NCBI RefSeq assembly: GCF_030463565.1
Contig: NC_134662.1
Location: 3,224,001-3,288,000 of the forward strand
Direction: 5' to 3'
Source: Pelecanus crispus
Lineage: Eukaryota; Chordata; Aves; Pelecaniformes; Pelecanidae
Length of the DNA stretch: 64,000 nucleotides
A program made the position numbers and the translations under genes. Positions within the stretch are counted from its first letter, which is position 1, and each line of letters starts with the position of its first letter. Below the pieces are notes generated by a model. That model was not told the DNA's origin. It did not search any database and worked only from the letters and a program-made list of their open reading frames with translations. This document shows, one piece after another, positions 22,301 to 35,637 of this stretch.

Positions 22301-25300
22301 GAAACAAGGCTTAGAAGTAAACATTAAAAATGTTTAGAACATAAAAAATCACCTTGTGCTTAGCAATGTAAGAAGAGCTAGATATTATCAGTGTGATGTA
22401 CAGTCTTTTTTTCTCTTCAGTTCCACAGAATAATGAGAAGCTTCAGGAAAGTCCATGCATTTTTGCATTAACACCAAGACAAGTGGAGTTGATCAGAAAT
22501 TCCAGGTACTTCTCATTGGATATTAACAGCTCAAGAAAATGAGGCTCTAGAATTCTTCTGTGTTCCCTCTCTGTGGAAGCTTTTGTTCTCTGCAAGGAAA
22601 CGCAGTTTGTTTGAGGACATTAGCAGACAGGCTACCTTTCATGTAAAGCAAATAGCTTTGGGGGAGGTGGGAGGTACAATTTTACCCATCTAAGTCCCTA
22701 AGTTTCACTTCTGCTTCTCTGATCTTGCTTTTGAATAGTGCATTTGGGTGGGAAAAGTGGTATGAAATTGTTGATGACCTAAATTCTCTGTTGAGCTTGT
22801 GTTGTGAATATTTGCAGATTTTTCTTTGCATCAGAAGTTCAAAAGCTATCGTGTAATGCTCTTTGCATCTGAAAGCAAGCTTCCTTGTTGTAAAGGATAC
22901 TATAGTAACTGCGTAAGAAAACATCTTGCACCGATTAGGGTTTACCCTGACCTCTGTTGTGATGCAACTTTTGATTCAAACAATGAAATGCCGAAGAGAT
23001 GTCAGTGCAGGCAGTAAGGCTTCCTCTTCTGCTGACCTGCTCCCCTCGTCCTTGCTGCTGCAAAAGGGCAATGATGCAGAAGAGGTCCTCCAAAACTAAG
23101 CGTAAAACCTTTAAATAGTTCTCTTTAGAGTAAAATCGTACTGTTATCTTAGCGTCAGAGAAAGATGGTGTTTCTTGAACATCCAGTGCTTGATTACTGT
23201 TGCGATCCCAGTAGGTCAACAGAAGCAGTGTAGGGGAAGCTGTTTAAAGACTTAACAGAAAGGAAATGATATAGACCACAGAAGCCTTTAAGGGTGATAA
23301 AAGACTACACGTGTTGTAGCTGATTCTTGACACTCTTTTCTCCCTATATTCAGATTTGTGAGAAAACTTTCACTGTCAGTAACACAACTTAAATATTTCA
23401 TAGCAGGGGTTTCAGCGAGAGTCTAGAACGATCACTCAGCACAGGTCCATCTTCTTCCGCTGCTGGCGGGTGGTACCAGATGCATTTCCCCCAGATCTAA
23501 AACTGCCACAGCTCCTGTCTGTCAGCTGAACTGAGGTTCCATCCCTTCCACCCCCAAAATCAAAACACTTATACTAAAACACTGACTTGGAATGTCAAAC
23601 GCTTTCAGAGACAAATCAAGACTAATCTTGAGATCTTATTTATTGCCTTGTGTCCTGTGCAGAAATTGGAGTATGTTTCACACCTGTGTATAAAGACTCC
23701 TAATAAAATACCCTTATTCTGGGATATGTTGCTTTCCTGATACCAGTTGAAATCCTGTTATGAATAGCACTACTGAAGTTAGCAGTACTAACAGTTGTTC
23801 AGCTGGTGCCATAATACTCTGTTCCTTGGTTTGCATGAACAGCTTTAGCTGAATAATTGAACAAAGAGAGTCTTCAAAGAACACTGTCAGGTAGACCTGA
23901 CCTTAAAACCTAGTTTTTGTAAATGCTTACAAATCAGCAAAAGGATGCCAGGCAAACTGATCTCTTTTACCCAAAACCTTTACAGTTTTGAAAACCCAGA
24001 GAAAGGCTGTAGAACGGTGCATTAGGAAAAAAAAAAAATACAGGACCGCTGATCTTTACAGAGGGAATTGTTCAATTTAAATAAAACTCTGTAAAGTAAT
24101 TATTTAAAGGTCTGTTAAAAAAAAAAGAACTAAAACTCTTGAGTCTGGCAAAAGTAACAGCTGATTTTGGTTGTTCTGGCATTTTTTTCGTGGTGTTTTT
24201 TTGTTTTGTTTTGTTTTTTTCACATAAGTAATCTGAAGCTTCTGTTTCTTCTTTAATTTACTAGGGAGTTGCAACCTGGTGTGAAATCGGTTCAGGTTGT
24301 GCTAAGGTATGTCTGAGCATGGGGTTGATTTAACATCAGGTGCAGAACAGGGGAGGAGGGAATGCACTCTACCAAAAGATATTAACTTTCAATGTGGTTT
24401 TCATAGCTACAAAGATAACTTACGGTAAATTGTTTGTTCACATGCCTAACGCAAGCACCTTAAACTCTTTCTAATCTCTTCCTACATGTACTGCTTGAGT
24501 TAGTGCTGCAGTAGAAAACAGCAGTGTGTCAGATTTTGCTGCCCAGGTATCGAGCCGGCATCCGATTTGGGAGAGCTGAGCGGAATTGGCTTTGCTTTGG
24601 CCAGATGAGGGAGCATGGGTTGGTGTGGTGATGGTTGGCTGCTGGTAGCTGTTGATGTGCAGAGAGCTTTGAACATGCAAAACAGCGTGGGGATATTGAG
24701 AGACGTGTCGTTTCTTTACAGAATCTGTTACACAGACACTAGTTCTCCTCAGGAGGATCAGTACCCTCCGAACATTGCAGTGAAAGTGAATCATAGTTAC
24801 TGCTCAGTGCCGGTAAGTCAGCTCAGCCAGGAGGTGTGACATTGCAACTTTGGAAGGACTTGTATAATTTAGAAGGAAATTGGTTTCCTGATGAACGCAG
24901 ACAAGAAACCAGAGTATAAAAGTGCACAGCTTAGTTTAAAGCTAATTTTCTAATGGATTAGCGATGTTGTTAATAAACTGTTCTTGCAAAAAGACTCAAA
25001 CCTTTTTACTGTGCGCTTGGTCTGACTGTTCAGCTCCCTTCTACCCCCCCTCCTTGAAAACTGTGGGTGAGTAGAATTTAGTAAAGCTGATGAATAGATG
25101 TACCCACGTAGAAGCATCTTGAGTTAAAAAATACATATATATTTAATCTTTCTGCCTTAGGGCTACTATCCATCAAACAAACCTGGAGTGGAACCTAAAA
25201 GGCCCTGTCGTCCCATCAACCTCACCCATCTCATGTACTTGTCTGCAGCGACCAATCGCATCACTATTACCTGGGGGAATTACGGGAAGGTACGTGCCAA

Positions 25301-28300
25301 AGGAAATTGCGCAAGCCTGGACGAAGGAGTGCAAAAGAGCAGCCTCGCTCATTCTTCCCCTTCCTTCTCTCGTTAGAGCTATTCCGTGGGGCTGTACTTA
25401 GTGCGGCAGATGACCTCAGCAGAGCTGCTGCAGAGGTTGAAAACCATTGGGATCAAACATCCAGAACTCTGCAAAGCACTTGGTGAGTACGTCTGCTTAT
25501 GAGGTGGCTCGGGGAGGTCCGCTGTATGCCTGTCAGACTGCAGCATTCCTGATAGCCAGGCTGCCAGAAATATGCTTGGGAACAGCTGCCAAGTTTTATA
25601 CAGTTTCTTTCCTCCAGTTGTATAAAAGCACTTTTTATTTGAACAGACTTGCGGAGCTGTATGTCAGTCGTGTGAAATTGCCCCAAATCTGTGTGCAAGT
25701 GCAGCACTTCTGCAGCGTGTGTTTCTTGTGGCTCTGCAGAAGCTCTGAATCACTTTAGTTGGATTTAGAATTTGTCCCCAGGTCGTATCGTGGTGAGTGC
25801 CGCTGAGGGCCAGTGTCGTTCTGACGCGAATGGCTTCATGCCTTCACCTGAGTAATTATGAGCTGACGAACATTACCACAGCACCTCGGCCTTGACCCGC
25901 ACTATTTCCAAAGGAGATTTCTGGAGCAAGGGATCCTGGTGAAAATGTCCTGCTGCCCCAACCCCCCCGTGAATCCTAGGGGCTGGCAGTGGGATTTCAC
26001 CACCAGCACTTTCATATGCGTTGAGAGCTTCAGAGAAGAGATGATCCCGAGAGATGCTTATCCTAGACTACTCAGGTAAATCATCATGGTATGAGGCAAA
26101 TGCAAAACATTATTGCAAATGAGGGGAAATTACCTTTCGAAGGCAGAGTCTGACTTGCAGCTCGTGAGAGTCTGGAGGATTTCCAGTTATTTAATGTTAC
26201 TGGAGAGAGCATTCTTAATATTTAGTTCTGCATGGGAGAACTAACACCATGGATCGTGATGGTCTTTAAAACGTACTGTTCAGATCATGGACAGCTCTTA
26301 CCGGGTGTAAGAAACATAATCTTGAAGACAGATTGTAGTTCATAAGGGAGATGATGACTTCAGGCATGTCCGGTCTTCAGATGCCTAATGCACATTGCGG
26401 GGGACGCTGCTGCTTCAGCCAAACTTTTGATCTTCGTGTTTAAGTGCAGCATTTCTGCAGCAGATGCTGAACGCCTTCTGTATCTGTGTGCCACACCAAA
26501 TAGGGCCTGTGGCAGTCTTGATCATATTAGACCACTCTGACGGCCAGCACTTGACATAAGAAATTAAAGTTTCCGTTTGTTAAATATCCACCATTCTCAG
26601 AAGCCCAAGGGACTGGCTGTGCTCCCTTTTTTGCTGTTCACCAGAACCTTAAATGAATTGAGCAGAGGCTGACTTTTGAGTTGTCCTAAACTGCAGAGGA
26701 TCCTCTCATTCTTCTCTGACACTTCTTGAAACCAGGCTCAGCAGTATGTGCTGTTCCCTTTAAAGCGAGCACTTGCAGGATGGCCTCTCAATCTGAGAGT
26801 GGCAAGCAGAGGTTCCAAAATCGGCTTTCTTGCCTTTTCCACTCAGTAACAAGTGTGTGCCTCCAGTTCTACTGAGTTAGATAACTAACAGCTTTGGCTG
26901 CACTTCGGGGCAGAGATGAGTTGCTTTTGGTGACTTTAAATTTAACCAAATAGGAATGTGGTCTTGTTTCAGTTGCTTTGGCCTGTTACTGCTTGGAAGT
27001 TGTTTGGACGTCTGAAACTGGCAAGCGCAAGTAGCTCGTAAACTTTGCTTTTATAGCTCTGGTCTGGTCTGCAAATGATTCCATCTCATGTTCATTGCAA
27101 TATCCCTCAGTACTCACTAAAGCTACCCTTTGACTTCGGTTGCATCTCCAGGCTGACTCATCTTCCTTTGCATATGCTTCTGTTGACTTTAGTATAGGAA
27201 CATTGTCTGAAAACAGAGATGCTTACGTATGTGGCTGTGGATCCAAAAGCAGTCTCAAAACAGCTTGATTCTAATGGGGAGGTCCTAGAAAATGCCCATT
27301 TCTCCTTCCCGTGAATCATAGTAATTGATGCACAGAGAGTGCTCTTACAAAGAACTTTATGAAAAATTAAGCTTGGATGAAAAGTCTCCTAATGTGAAGA
27401 AAATAACACCAAATCTTGTAATCTTGTGGGAATTTCACATCTGAGAAGTCACTCTCTAATTAGAGCTGTGTGTTGCAAAACGGCATGTAGCCTCATTGTC
27501 TGGAGACGTCTTGTTATGATCTGAAAAGGTCAAAATAAATGGTTGACTTGCTCCAAAGAAAAATGGTGATGGAAGTGTCAAAGGCCTTTTCAGACAGCAG
27601 TGTTAGCAGCAGCTACTCTTTAGGAGTTGTGTAGTAGTTGAAAGCCAATTTTCTGTGTCGATTCCGTGCCTTGATGCAGGACCCGCACGTGCGGGACCTG
27701 CGCATCTGCTGCTCTTTTTGATTTGCCTGCAGCTCCTCTGGGTTTTCCTTTCAGGATGCAGCAACAGGGGCAGGATTCTCTATCTCCTTTCCTAATGTCT
27801 GGTTCTTTCCGAATATATGCTGGATCGCTGCTTGTGACTGTGTTTTGCATGGCTGCCTTGCTCTTTGAGCTGTCTGCCCTGGTACCTCCGGGTCTGTTTG
27901 CGGTTCCTGTGAAACAGTCTGCTGGAATAAATGAGCTGGCCAGCATATAAGCTGAAGAGTTACAGCCCAGTAGCGCTAAGAGGAGGCTTGTTTATTTGAT
28001 GGGGAAATGATGGGATGTGGTTTCCTATCAGTTTGACTGTTTGCTCACTTCTGGGGGGACTTCCTCTGATTTTCAAGGGACAAGGGGGAGGCAGTTAACC
28101 CTGTCCTGATCTCGGAAGGGAATAAAATCCATCGTGCTTATGCTAATGACCAGATAAGCCTAAACTGACTTCGTTCCAGAAGTCTTGCCATGTGCTAGAG
28201 CTCTGTCTGTCCACTCTTTCCCTCCCTGAGGGAAGTGCGGGTATTTGGGTGTCTTAGTCCCCTCCGAAGGGGAACAAAGTTAACTCCCAGTTGGTGGCCT

Positions 28301-31300
28301 TGGTAGAACATTAACATGAAAAAGCGAGTCAGCAGTGTGATTTCCTCTGTGTACCCCAGCTGCCCAGCCTGTAGTTTGTAAATAAGAGGTGGAAGGGTTA
28401 CTAAGAGAGCATTAACAGTGTAGCTAGCAGTTAGCGTGCAGCCGGTTGCCCTCATCCCAACACCTGAGTCCATCCCGGCTCCTTCCTTTGGTCTGCCTGG
28501 ATGAGAGGCAGCACGTGCTGTTGGCTGGGAGACCTGGGTCGTTGGGAAGGGGGATCTGTAAGAAAATGTGAGTTTCCTGAGCCAGTCAATACCCCAGCTG
28601 GCCCGTAGACGTGAACTGCCTCATCATGCACAAGGGTTTTGGCTGGCCGAGCAGCGTCTCAACTGAGCTCTGCAGGTTCTGCAAGCCTGGTCCAATACAA
28701 CAGCTTTTTGTCTCTGTCCTCTGTCCCTGACGGGCAGAGGTTGTCATCTGTGGGGAAAATGACTCGTACGCAGCCAAGGGCTGTCAGTGAGCTGCTTGAC
28801 CTGTGCTACACCTTGTTTCCAAGGTTTAAGTTTGCATCTGTTAAATTTTGTGCTCTCTACTCTTACCACAGTAAAAGAGAAGCTACGCCTGGATCCAGAT
28901 AGTGAAATTGCCACTACAGGTGTTCGTGTCTCTCTTATCTGTCCGGTAAGTCTTTGCGATATATTTTAGTCCATTTTTTGTCAAGAAATCCTATTCTAGT
29001 GCCAGACCAGCTTTGTAAGCTAACAAACCTTTTTGCTGAGGAGGAAAACTGTCTGGCGATAGCTGGGGTGGGTTTTATTGCTGATCATCTGCTCTTTGGT
29101 TCAACAGCTAGTGAAGATGCGGCTATCTGTCCCATGCCGGGCGGAGACCTGTGCACATCTGCAGTGCTTTGATGCAGTGTTCTACCTACAGATGAATGAG
29201 AAAAAGCCCACATGGATGTGCCCCGTGTGTGACAAACCAGCACCCTATGACCAGCTAATAATTGATGGGTGAGTACATACATGTCTCTGTCCTCAACCCC
29301 TTTCTTTTCTCCGCTGGGTGCGGCATCTTGCCTGTTGGTCTGTGCCTCTGATTGAAGTTCACCTTGAAACAAAGTTGGAAGCTTATTCTGCTGGTGCATA
29401 ATATTCTGACTTAATTGTCTTGGTGTGTTAGAGCAAAGCTTGACTGTTTGTCTGCCATTCTTAATTTTCGGATTACGCTAAAGTGTTTTGAGAATCGAGC
29501 GTTTACTGCCTCACTCTTTTCATCAGGCTGATGAACCCGCACAACGAGCCACCTTGGTTGACCGATACCATGCTGCGTGGAATAAACCACTTTATAAGCA
29601 CCCGATAAGGTGATTTTTTGATAGGAAACATCCTCCTGTTTTCTTGTTGGTGTGAGGTGCTCATCAGCTCACAACCAATTCTTGGCACGCTGTAAATTTG
29701 ATTGGGGGATCTTCTCTGCCAGCTATTAAACCAAACGTCGTGCAACGTATAGCCCCCAAGACAGAGGTGCAAATGCAGTATTTGGAGAGGTTTTTGTTCC
29801 GGTACAATTTCTGTGGCTGTTATGAATATGTTGGTGTCAGGGGTGGGAAGGATGCCTCGGTAGGGACTATTTCTGTGTTTTGCATGCCAAGGGTGGGGGG
29901 TGGGGAAAGCAGGAGGTTCAAACCCACTGGAAGGACAGAATTAAAATGCTTTGGATATACTGTCCAGGCTGGAGGTTTTGTGAGTCTGCCCGGGTCCCCT
30001 GGGCTTCCCGCCCGGGTTCCTCTGGGGGCACCCAGTGGGGGTCTGTCCCTGCCGGCAGGCTGAGCCTGCGCAACAAGGCCGTGGGGTGCTCCGGGGGCTC
30101 CTTGCTGGGGGTCTCTGGCCCCCTTGGAGTGGGAGGGGACACCAGAGCACTTGTCAGGCAAATGGGGTACGCTTGGAGGGAACCGGCTCTTGGTACAGCA
30201 CTTTTGGAGTGGGTTTGTGAAGGGCAGACCGTGAAGTTTTGCCCCAGCCATGCATTCAGGTCTGGCTGCCATCCTGGGGCTGCTGCCTGCCCCGCAGTGG
30301 GCCAGAAGGCCGGAGCCACGCCAGCATCCCCATTCTCAGTGTTCCCAGCAAGGCAGCCCTTGTCTTTTCTGCACGAGGGATGTTCTCTTTCTACTGTCTC
30401 ATTCTGAACATGGCATAGGTGGGAGTAGTGCTGTAAAAGCACAGGAGGGAATTAAAGCAAAGTAAATTCCAAACAGCACTTGGAAAAGGGTGAGGCAAGA
30501 AATGCACGCCCCGAGCCCTGCCAAGAGTTCTCCGGCCATGAATTGGGGAAAGGTTGCTTTAGACTTGGCATTCAACTTGTCATCCGGTTTTCAGTTCGTA
30601 TGGGAATCGTGTTTCCCATATCTCTGGACTGGAGTTCGTTTGCTCTGTCTCTTTACCAAAGAGAAGAGCAGAGGCCTCGCCATAAGCTAGGAGAGCTGGA
30701 GTGCTGCAGTTCAGTGGTACAAGAACACTTTGGAGGTGAAGCTCGTGTGTCTGAGTGAGGTTTGATACTGGAAAGCTTAAAAATGTAGCTGTGTGCCAAG
30801 AGGATTACTCTAAAAAAACCAGGAGATCTCCCTCTCCTCGTTGCAGACCTGGCAGACGGAGTCCTATATGCAAAGTGCAGAACGAGCTCGGCTGACAGCA
30901 GGGGCCACCTGAGGCAAGCCAGAAAGCTGGCAACAATGCTTGTCAGCTCCAGAAATATGGGTTCCAGAGGCTATCTCTAGAGAAGAGCGCAATAAATTGC
31001 CTGGCTCTTTTCCAGGAGTAAAGGAAAGAACAAGGAATGAATTAATGCAAACATCAATCTCCACCCACCCCCAAAGATGAAGCTTTGTTGCCTCAAAATG
31101 CAGAGAGCCTGTTTTATGGGCTGGGACCACTGGCATCCGTAGTGGTACTAGCCAAGCTGAGAGCAGCCCTGAGGACTGGTGGAGCAAGATGCATGGTTCT
31201 TGGCTTCTGGAAAATGATCTCCACCCTCGTGGCTTGTATAATTGGCCTCTAACGCGGATTCCCTCAAAAGTAGGGAGCGTTTAGAGAGAAATTGTTCAGG

Positions 31301-34265
31301 TGCATCCTGCTCCCTTGGCACATGAGGCAGGGAAGCAAGCAAACGAGTCTCTGCCTGGGTGGTATATTCCCGGGGCCAGGCTGATAATATTCTGAGCATT
31401 GCTGTGTTTGTCGGTACTGATTTGATCCAGGAGTTGTGGCTTTTTAGGCAGTCTGAAGCAGCCTAGGCATAGATAACCTGTTTGCTTTGTCCTCTGGCCA
31501 ACACCGACAGGAAAATCCAGTTCCTTTGAGATCTCTAACAAGGCTGCTGAGACTGAAGGGGAGGGTACGAGGGGTTGGATTGTGGAACGTCCACAGGCCG
31601 CCAATGCATCTGTCCCTCCCGGACGAGGAGGAGGAGGAGGAGGTCGTCACTGGTGAAGGCTCAGCAGATTTCTTTGTCCCTGCTCTGTGGTGCTCAAGAG
31701 TGGGTTTCAGTGCAAGCTCTGTTGGATGAAGGTAGTCTTCAGACCTCCCTGAAAGTAAGCTAGAGGGAACCTGGCAGTCACAGCTGGATGTTGTTAGTCA
31801 AAAAAGGGGCGTAGGCTCCTGAGGAGGTAGGTGGTTGGTTGAGTCTAAGATCCTCTGGGCCTTGTCAGCTCTTTTGGAATTGCAGCCTTGGTGGTTGCTC
31901 TGCTGGATGACAGGGCTGTCTGTGGAAATGCATTTCCTACTTGAGCTGGGAGAAAGCAGAAACTAGTGTGCCACAAATGGTTTTCTTGAGCTTGTAAGAT
32001 TTTGCTGTTAGCTCTCCTTTATACTGAAGGGAAATGCTCAAGTCCAGGAGTGAATAAGCCCTTGCAGAACAGTGGTTCCAGTAGTGTGTCCAAATAAACA
32101 TCCCAGGCAAATGGTGGGACATCAGGATAAAGCGAGTACCCGGTTTCTGTGGCACAGCGAGCCAGAGGAAGGGGCTCATTCTGCTTAGTGTCTCTGCGGT
32201 GCAAGATGGTTGACATGGAGGTGTCTATGCTGGGTGTATTTTCAGTGGTAAACATGGTGTTTTTTCTGTTGCAGGAGGCTGCATATATTGTTTTGGTGGC
32301 TGCTGTGGAGGCTTTGGGAAATAAAAATAGGAAGGAAGTGAAGTGCTGCTTGTTGGATGGCTTATTTCCTTATGTCATAGGATATTTTGTCTTTTGCTGG
32401 TGTGAATGTACCTGCACCGGCCCTGACACCGCTCTAGATGTGGCATCAGACGTCTGTCTGGAAGCGGTACCACAGACTTGGGAAACTGGGTGAAGAGGCA
32501 AGGCTGTCTTCTAATTGCACATAATTAAAATGTTAGTTCATGGTTTAGGTACGTTGTCAGAAAGGACTGGGATGGTTTGCACTGTCAGAACCTGTACTTC
32601 TTTTATGGGAAATAAAACAAGCCCTTGACTGCGAGGGCTATCTGGTTGGTGGCCTTCTGCTAACGCCAAATTTCTGTTAAATGTAGGGTTGCTTAAGGTG
32701 AAGTTCCAGGTTGGTGGCCCATCACTAAATGCATTCTGCTGATTGCCTCGAGCTTAATAAGATGGCATCTTTTCCTCCTGTCCAGGCTCCTGTCAAAGAT
32801 CCTGACAGAATGTGAAGATGCGGATGAAATAGAGTATCTGGTGGATGGCTCCTGGTGTCCCATCAGAGCTGAGAAGGAGCGGAGCTGCAGCCCTCAGTGT
32901 CCGATATTAGTTCTAGGTGAGTATCTCTGGGGCTAGAGACTTTAAATTACTGTAGGAAATGTGCACAAATTGCAAAACTAGAGTTCCGCAGTTGGCTTGG
33001 GAACAGCTGTGTGATACCTTCACATGAGTTTGGCTCTTGGAGAGCTTCCTCTGGATAGCCCCTTCGTTTTCAGCCTCTCCAGAAATGAACAGCATCACCA
33101 GGGCGCATCGCATCCCTGCGTAGGAGGGCCCAGCCCAAACGGGGTTATTCAGCAAAGCTGGGTTGTTGCCGGTACGGCACTGAACAAGTTAATTGGTTTA
33201 GTGGTGGACTTGGTAGTGTTAAGTTAATGGTTGGACTGGATGATCTTACAGGTCTTTTCCAACCTAAACAGTTCTATGATTCTGTGATTCTAAGTTTGTT
33301 GGTATATGCACCCCTGAAATATCATTGACAAGACCAGCCCGGAACAGCGCTGTACTTCTTTTGTGGGAAAAGAGGATTTTGACTTGAAGGGCTGTGTTTT
33401 GAGCAGCCCGCGCGAGGCCGGGCCCTCTGGCAGTGGTGATGTCTACCGTCGGGGTTGGCGGTGTTGCTGTGTAGCTTCTTGCATCGGCTGAGCCGGTTCC
33501 CAGTTCTCAGGCAGACGCTTTCCAAGCGGGAGGTGCAGGTGCCATCGGACACTATAGCAAGTTCTGACCCTAAAGAGACCATCAGGTTTGTGGCAGTGGC
33601 TCTTTCTTTAGGTGGCTGCTGGAATGGAGTTTGTTTCATGCACACCTTTCTTTGCTTAAACTTGTCATTATCATAGAATCATCGAATCGTTTCAGTTGGA
33701 AAAGACCTTTAAGATCATCCAGTCCAACCATAACCTACCATTACCAAGTCCACCACTAACAAAGCATTTCTTTGCCGAGAGGGTGGTCAGACGCTGGAAC
33801 AGGCTTCCTGGAGAGGCGGTCGGTGCCCCACGCCTGTCAGTGTTTCAGACATTTGGACAGCGCCCTTAAGAACACGCTGTAGCTCCTGGTCAGCCCTGAG
33901 GTGGGCAGGCAGCTGGTCTAGAAGGTCGTGGATCCCTTCCAGCTGAGATATTTTATTCTTAGTACCACACAGCCATGAGAGACCGAGGGTATCGGGGCAG
34001 CCCCTCAACTGGGCGTGAAGTGTCGTAATTAATCCTCTCTCTTCCCCCACCTCCTTCAGGTTCTTCAGATGTAAACGGGCTGTTGCCCACCCCTAACGCT
34101 AACGGTGAGAACGGCAAGGCCGCTGCTGATGTTGTGGATTTAACACTGGACAGCTCATCATCGGAGGAAGAGGAGGAGGAAGATGAAGAAGAAGATGACG
34201 ATGATGAGGGACCCCAACCAAAACGACGCTGCTCTTATGAGAAAGGTTTAGTTTCTGCCTGCTGA
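12488..34265 (+). CDS. PIAS4: E3 SUMO-protein ligase PIAS4 (PIASy), complete, 11 coding exons
   Basis: Nuclear SUMO ligase and transcriptional co-regulator. Coding exons: 12488-12514, 15888-16323, 22421-22505, 24265-24306, 24722-24812, 25161-25289, 25377-25482, 28872-28945, 29108-29268, 32786-32916, 34060-34265. They sum to 1488 nt, 495 codons plus TGA; human PIAS4 is 510. Domains in order: SAP DNA-binding domain (about 12-46) with an LxxLL motif LQMLL at 20-24; PINIT domain (about 110-280, motif RPINL); SP-RING (about 325-385) with zinc ligands C345, H347, C368 and C371; SUMO-interacting motif VVDLTL (452-457) followed by serines and a Glu/Asp run; then PKRRC near the end at residue 495. The SIM-acidic tail allows retention of SUMO-charged E2. 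All splice sites are GT-AG and the reading frame is intact. The family call is secure; the shorter tail linker is the main difference from human. Confidence 0.97.
12515..15887 (+). other. PIAS4 intron 1
   Basis: The first ~800 bp are CpG island. The rest is ordinary intron with T-rich tracts (14610-14629) and one old MIR-like remnant at 14160-14280. No gene is seen. Confidence 0.6.
14160..14280 (+). mobile_element. MIR-like SINE remnant
   Basis: The order of blocks follows the MIR core and 3' part: GAGAAAACTGAGACACACA, then a 'CCAAGATCATACGGGTGGTA' segment, TAGTGAAGCAGTGACATGAA and CCAGATCTCTTGAATCCTGA. It is ancient and diverged, and no target-site duplication was sought. Confidence 0.6.
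16324..22420 (+). other. PIAS4 intron 2
   Basis: At 6.1 kb this is the longest PIAS4 intron. It is AT-richer than its neighbours. It holds poly-A or poly-T tracts at 16844, 18870, 19688, 21919 and 22137, a possible reverse MIR remnant at 17845-17880, and a G-run near its 3' end. I see no other gene or CR1 copy. Confidence 0.6.
22283..22301 (+). repeat. Poly-G tract, about 19 bp
   Basis: A nearly 20-base uninterrupted G-run lies about 120 bp upstream of PIAS4 exon 3. On the transcribed-sense strand it could form a G-quadruplex with itself or a partner. Its length is likely polymorphic or subject to sequencing error. Confidence 0.8.
25483..28871 (+). other. PIAS4 intron 7
   Basis: A 3.4-kb intron between the PINIT-encoding exons and the first SP-RING exon. 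No mobile element or RNA gene was recognised. A 14-bp palindrome around CACGTG sits at 27682-27695. Confidence 0.55.
29269..32785 (+). other. PIAS4 intron 9
   Basis: A 3.5-kb intron with a GC-rich middle (about 29980-30330) and a short GAG-rich run at 31624-31646. No gene, CR1 or conserved RNA was recognised. Confidence 0.55.
33186..33297 (+). mobile_element. CR1 terminal fragment E in PIAS4 intron 10
   Basis: The CR1 3' end is seen as TTGGTTTAGTGGTGGACTTG, GGTTGGACTGGATGATCTTA, TTTTCCAACCTAAACAGTTC and an ATGATTCTGTGATTCT tail. It is in the same orientation as PIAS4. Confidence 0.85.
33672..33768 (-). mobile_element. CR1 terminal fragment F, minus orientation
   Basis: The reverse-complement CR1 end begins ATCATAGAATCATCGAATCG, then TTGGAAAAGACCTTTAAGAT and CATCCAGTCCAACCATAACC. 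The orientation is opposite to fragments E and G on either side. Confidence 0.85.
33769..33960 (+). mobile_element. CR1 fragment G, plus orientation
   Basis: An internal CR1 piece continues from CATTTCTTTGCCGAGAGGGT through GCTGGAACAGGCTTCCTGGA, TGTTTCAGACATTTGGACAG and GGATCCCTTCCAGCTGAGAT. It lies about 100 bp upstream of PIAS4 exon 11. The polypyrimidine tract and acceptor are outside it. Confidence 0.75.
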
Positions 34266-35631
34266 CTGCGGAAGCAGCTCTGAATCTCAGAATGGACAGA
34301 CTTGAATACTCTGGTGCTTATTAAACTGGAGGAGGGGGAGGATGTCCTCTCCCACCTGATCTCCTTTGACTTTCCTATTCCAAATTAATCATTAAAACAA
34401 GAGAGGAAGAAAAACAAACAAACCACAAAACGCAAATGAAAAACAAACCATTGAGCTGCTTCTTGGTTGGAAAACTCCCCCACTCAAAGCCTGACCCTGA
34501 ACTGGAGTCTGAAGTAAGGAAAGTGTCTTAAGCCAGGCAGTCAGAACCCACAGCTCGCTGGTCTCTGCTGCCCTTCGCCAGGACGGTTTGAATCGGTGGA
34601 GTTCACCCGCAGATCTACAGGACATCTAACTCCCGTGCATCTCCAAAGCTGTGTGCATTTTTATTGTCTTGTTAAATAACCATTCCTTAATTAATCTAAA
34701 GTTTTTGCTGGACGTGTGAGTCCGGGGCGGGGAGGGGGGGGAGCAGGCACTGGGACAGGAGAGGGGTGGGGCGGGTGAGGGAGGTTTGTATAACCCAGCA
34801 AGCATAGAGGGGATTTTTAGGGGTGGGGTTGGGGGGCACGGGGAGGGGAAAGGGAAGAGATGTACGATTGGAATCGCACTGTTCTAGATAGGAGCTCCAG
34901 CAGCTCTGCACCTCATGTAAAGAGACACGTTTTGAATCTTTTAACCTAATCCGAAGGTAACGTAGAAATTGTGCGTAGTGAATCGTTTTAGTTGAGCAGA
35001 AGCCATGGGGAGGGTGGGGAGGGCTCGAACCACAAATCTGTTGTATTTTTGAAGTGCAATAACTTGGTGTTTTTGAAGACTTAAAAGGGCTGCGCATTCC
35101 CTTTTCTTTGAGAAGGCTTTGTTTCTGGAGGCGGTGGCAGTGACCTGCAGGACAGCTGGACACCTGGCACGTGAGGAGGAGCGGGGCGGGGGGCGAGGGG
35201 TGCTTGGGCCTTCGAGAAAATGCCAGGTGGGGGAATCTCAGTTTCTAGCCAACTACCTCGGTAAACTCCAATTCAGGTTTCTTTCAGTCACGAACCAGTG
35301 TGCGGCCTGGCACCGGCGCTGCTGGCGGCACTGTTGGCAGGGTGTTGAGGACAGAGCCGAGGGACGATGCGTGGAGCCCTGCGACCACGTGTTAACAGCC
35401 TCTGGACTTTCCACTTCTCTGTTCAAGACTTTGGTCCCAGACCCAAAGCTACTGCTATGCTCTTTGATGGCAAAATGTCGTTGCTTTTGAGTTTCCAAAT
35501 GGTAACCTTTTTGACTTTGTCTTAGAGAATTTTTGTAATTAACTTTGCGTAAGCAGCTCTGCTGTTCCCGCTAATGCCTCTGAACTCCGTTTTGCTTTGG
35601 ACCTCGCTGACTTTTCTCATCTGTAGATGCG

Positions 35632-35637
35632 AATAAA
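35632..35637 (+). terminator. PIAS4: Candidate proximal poly(A) signal of PIAS4
   Basis: AATAAA lies about 1.37 kb after the stop codon, with a moderately GT-rich stretch (CTGTGCCTCTGCC) some 25 bp downstream. Confidence 0.5.

Noticed and set aside
27682-27695. Perfect palindrome CCCGCACGTGCGGG in PIAS4 intron 7
   Set aside because: A few 14-bp palindromes are expected by chance in 64 kb. There is no supporting context.
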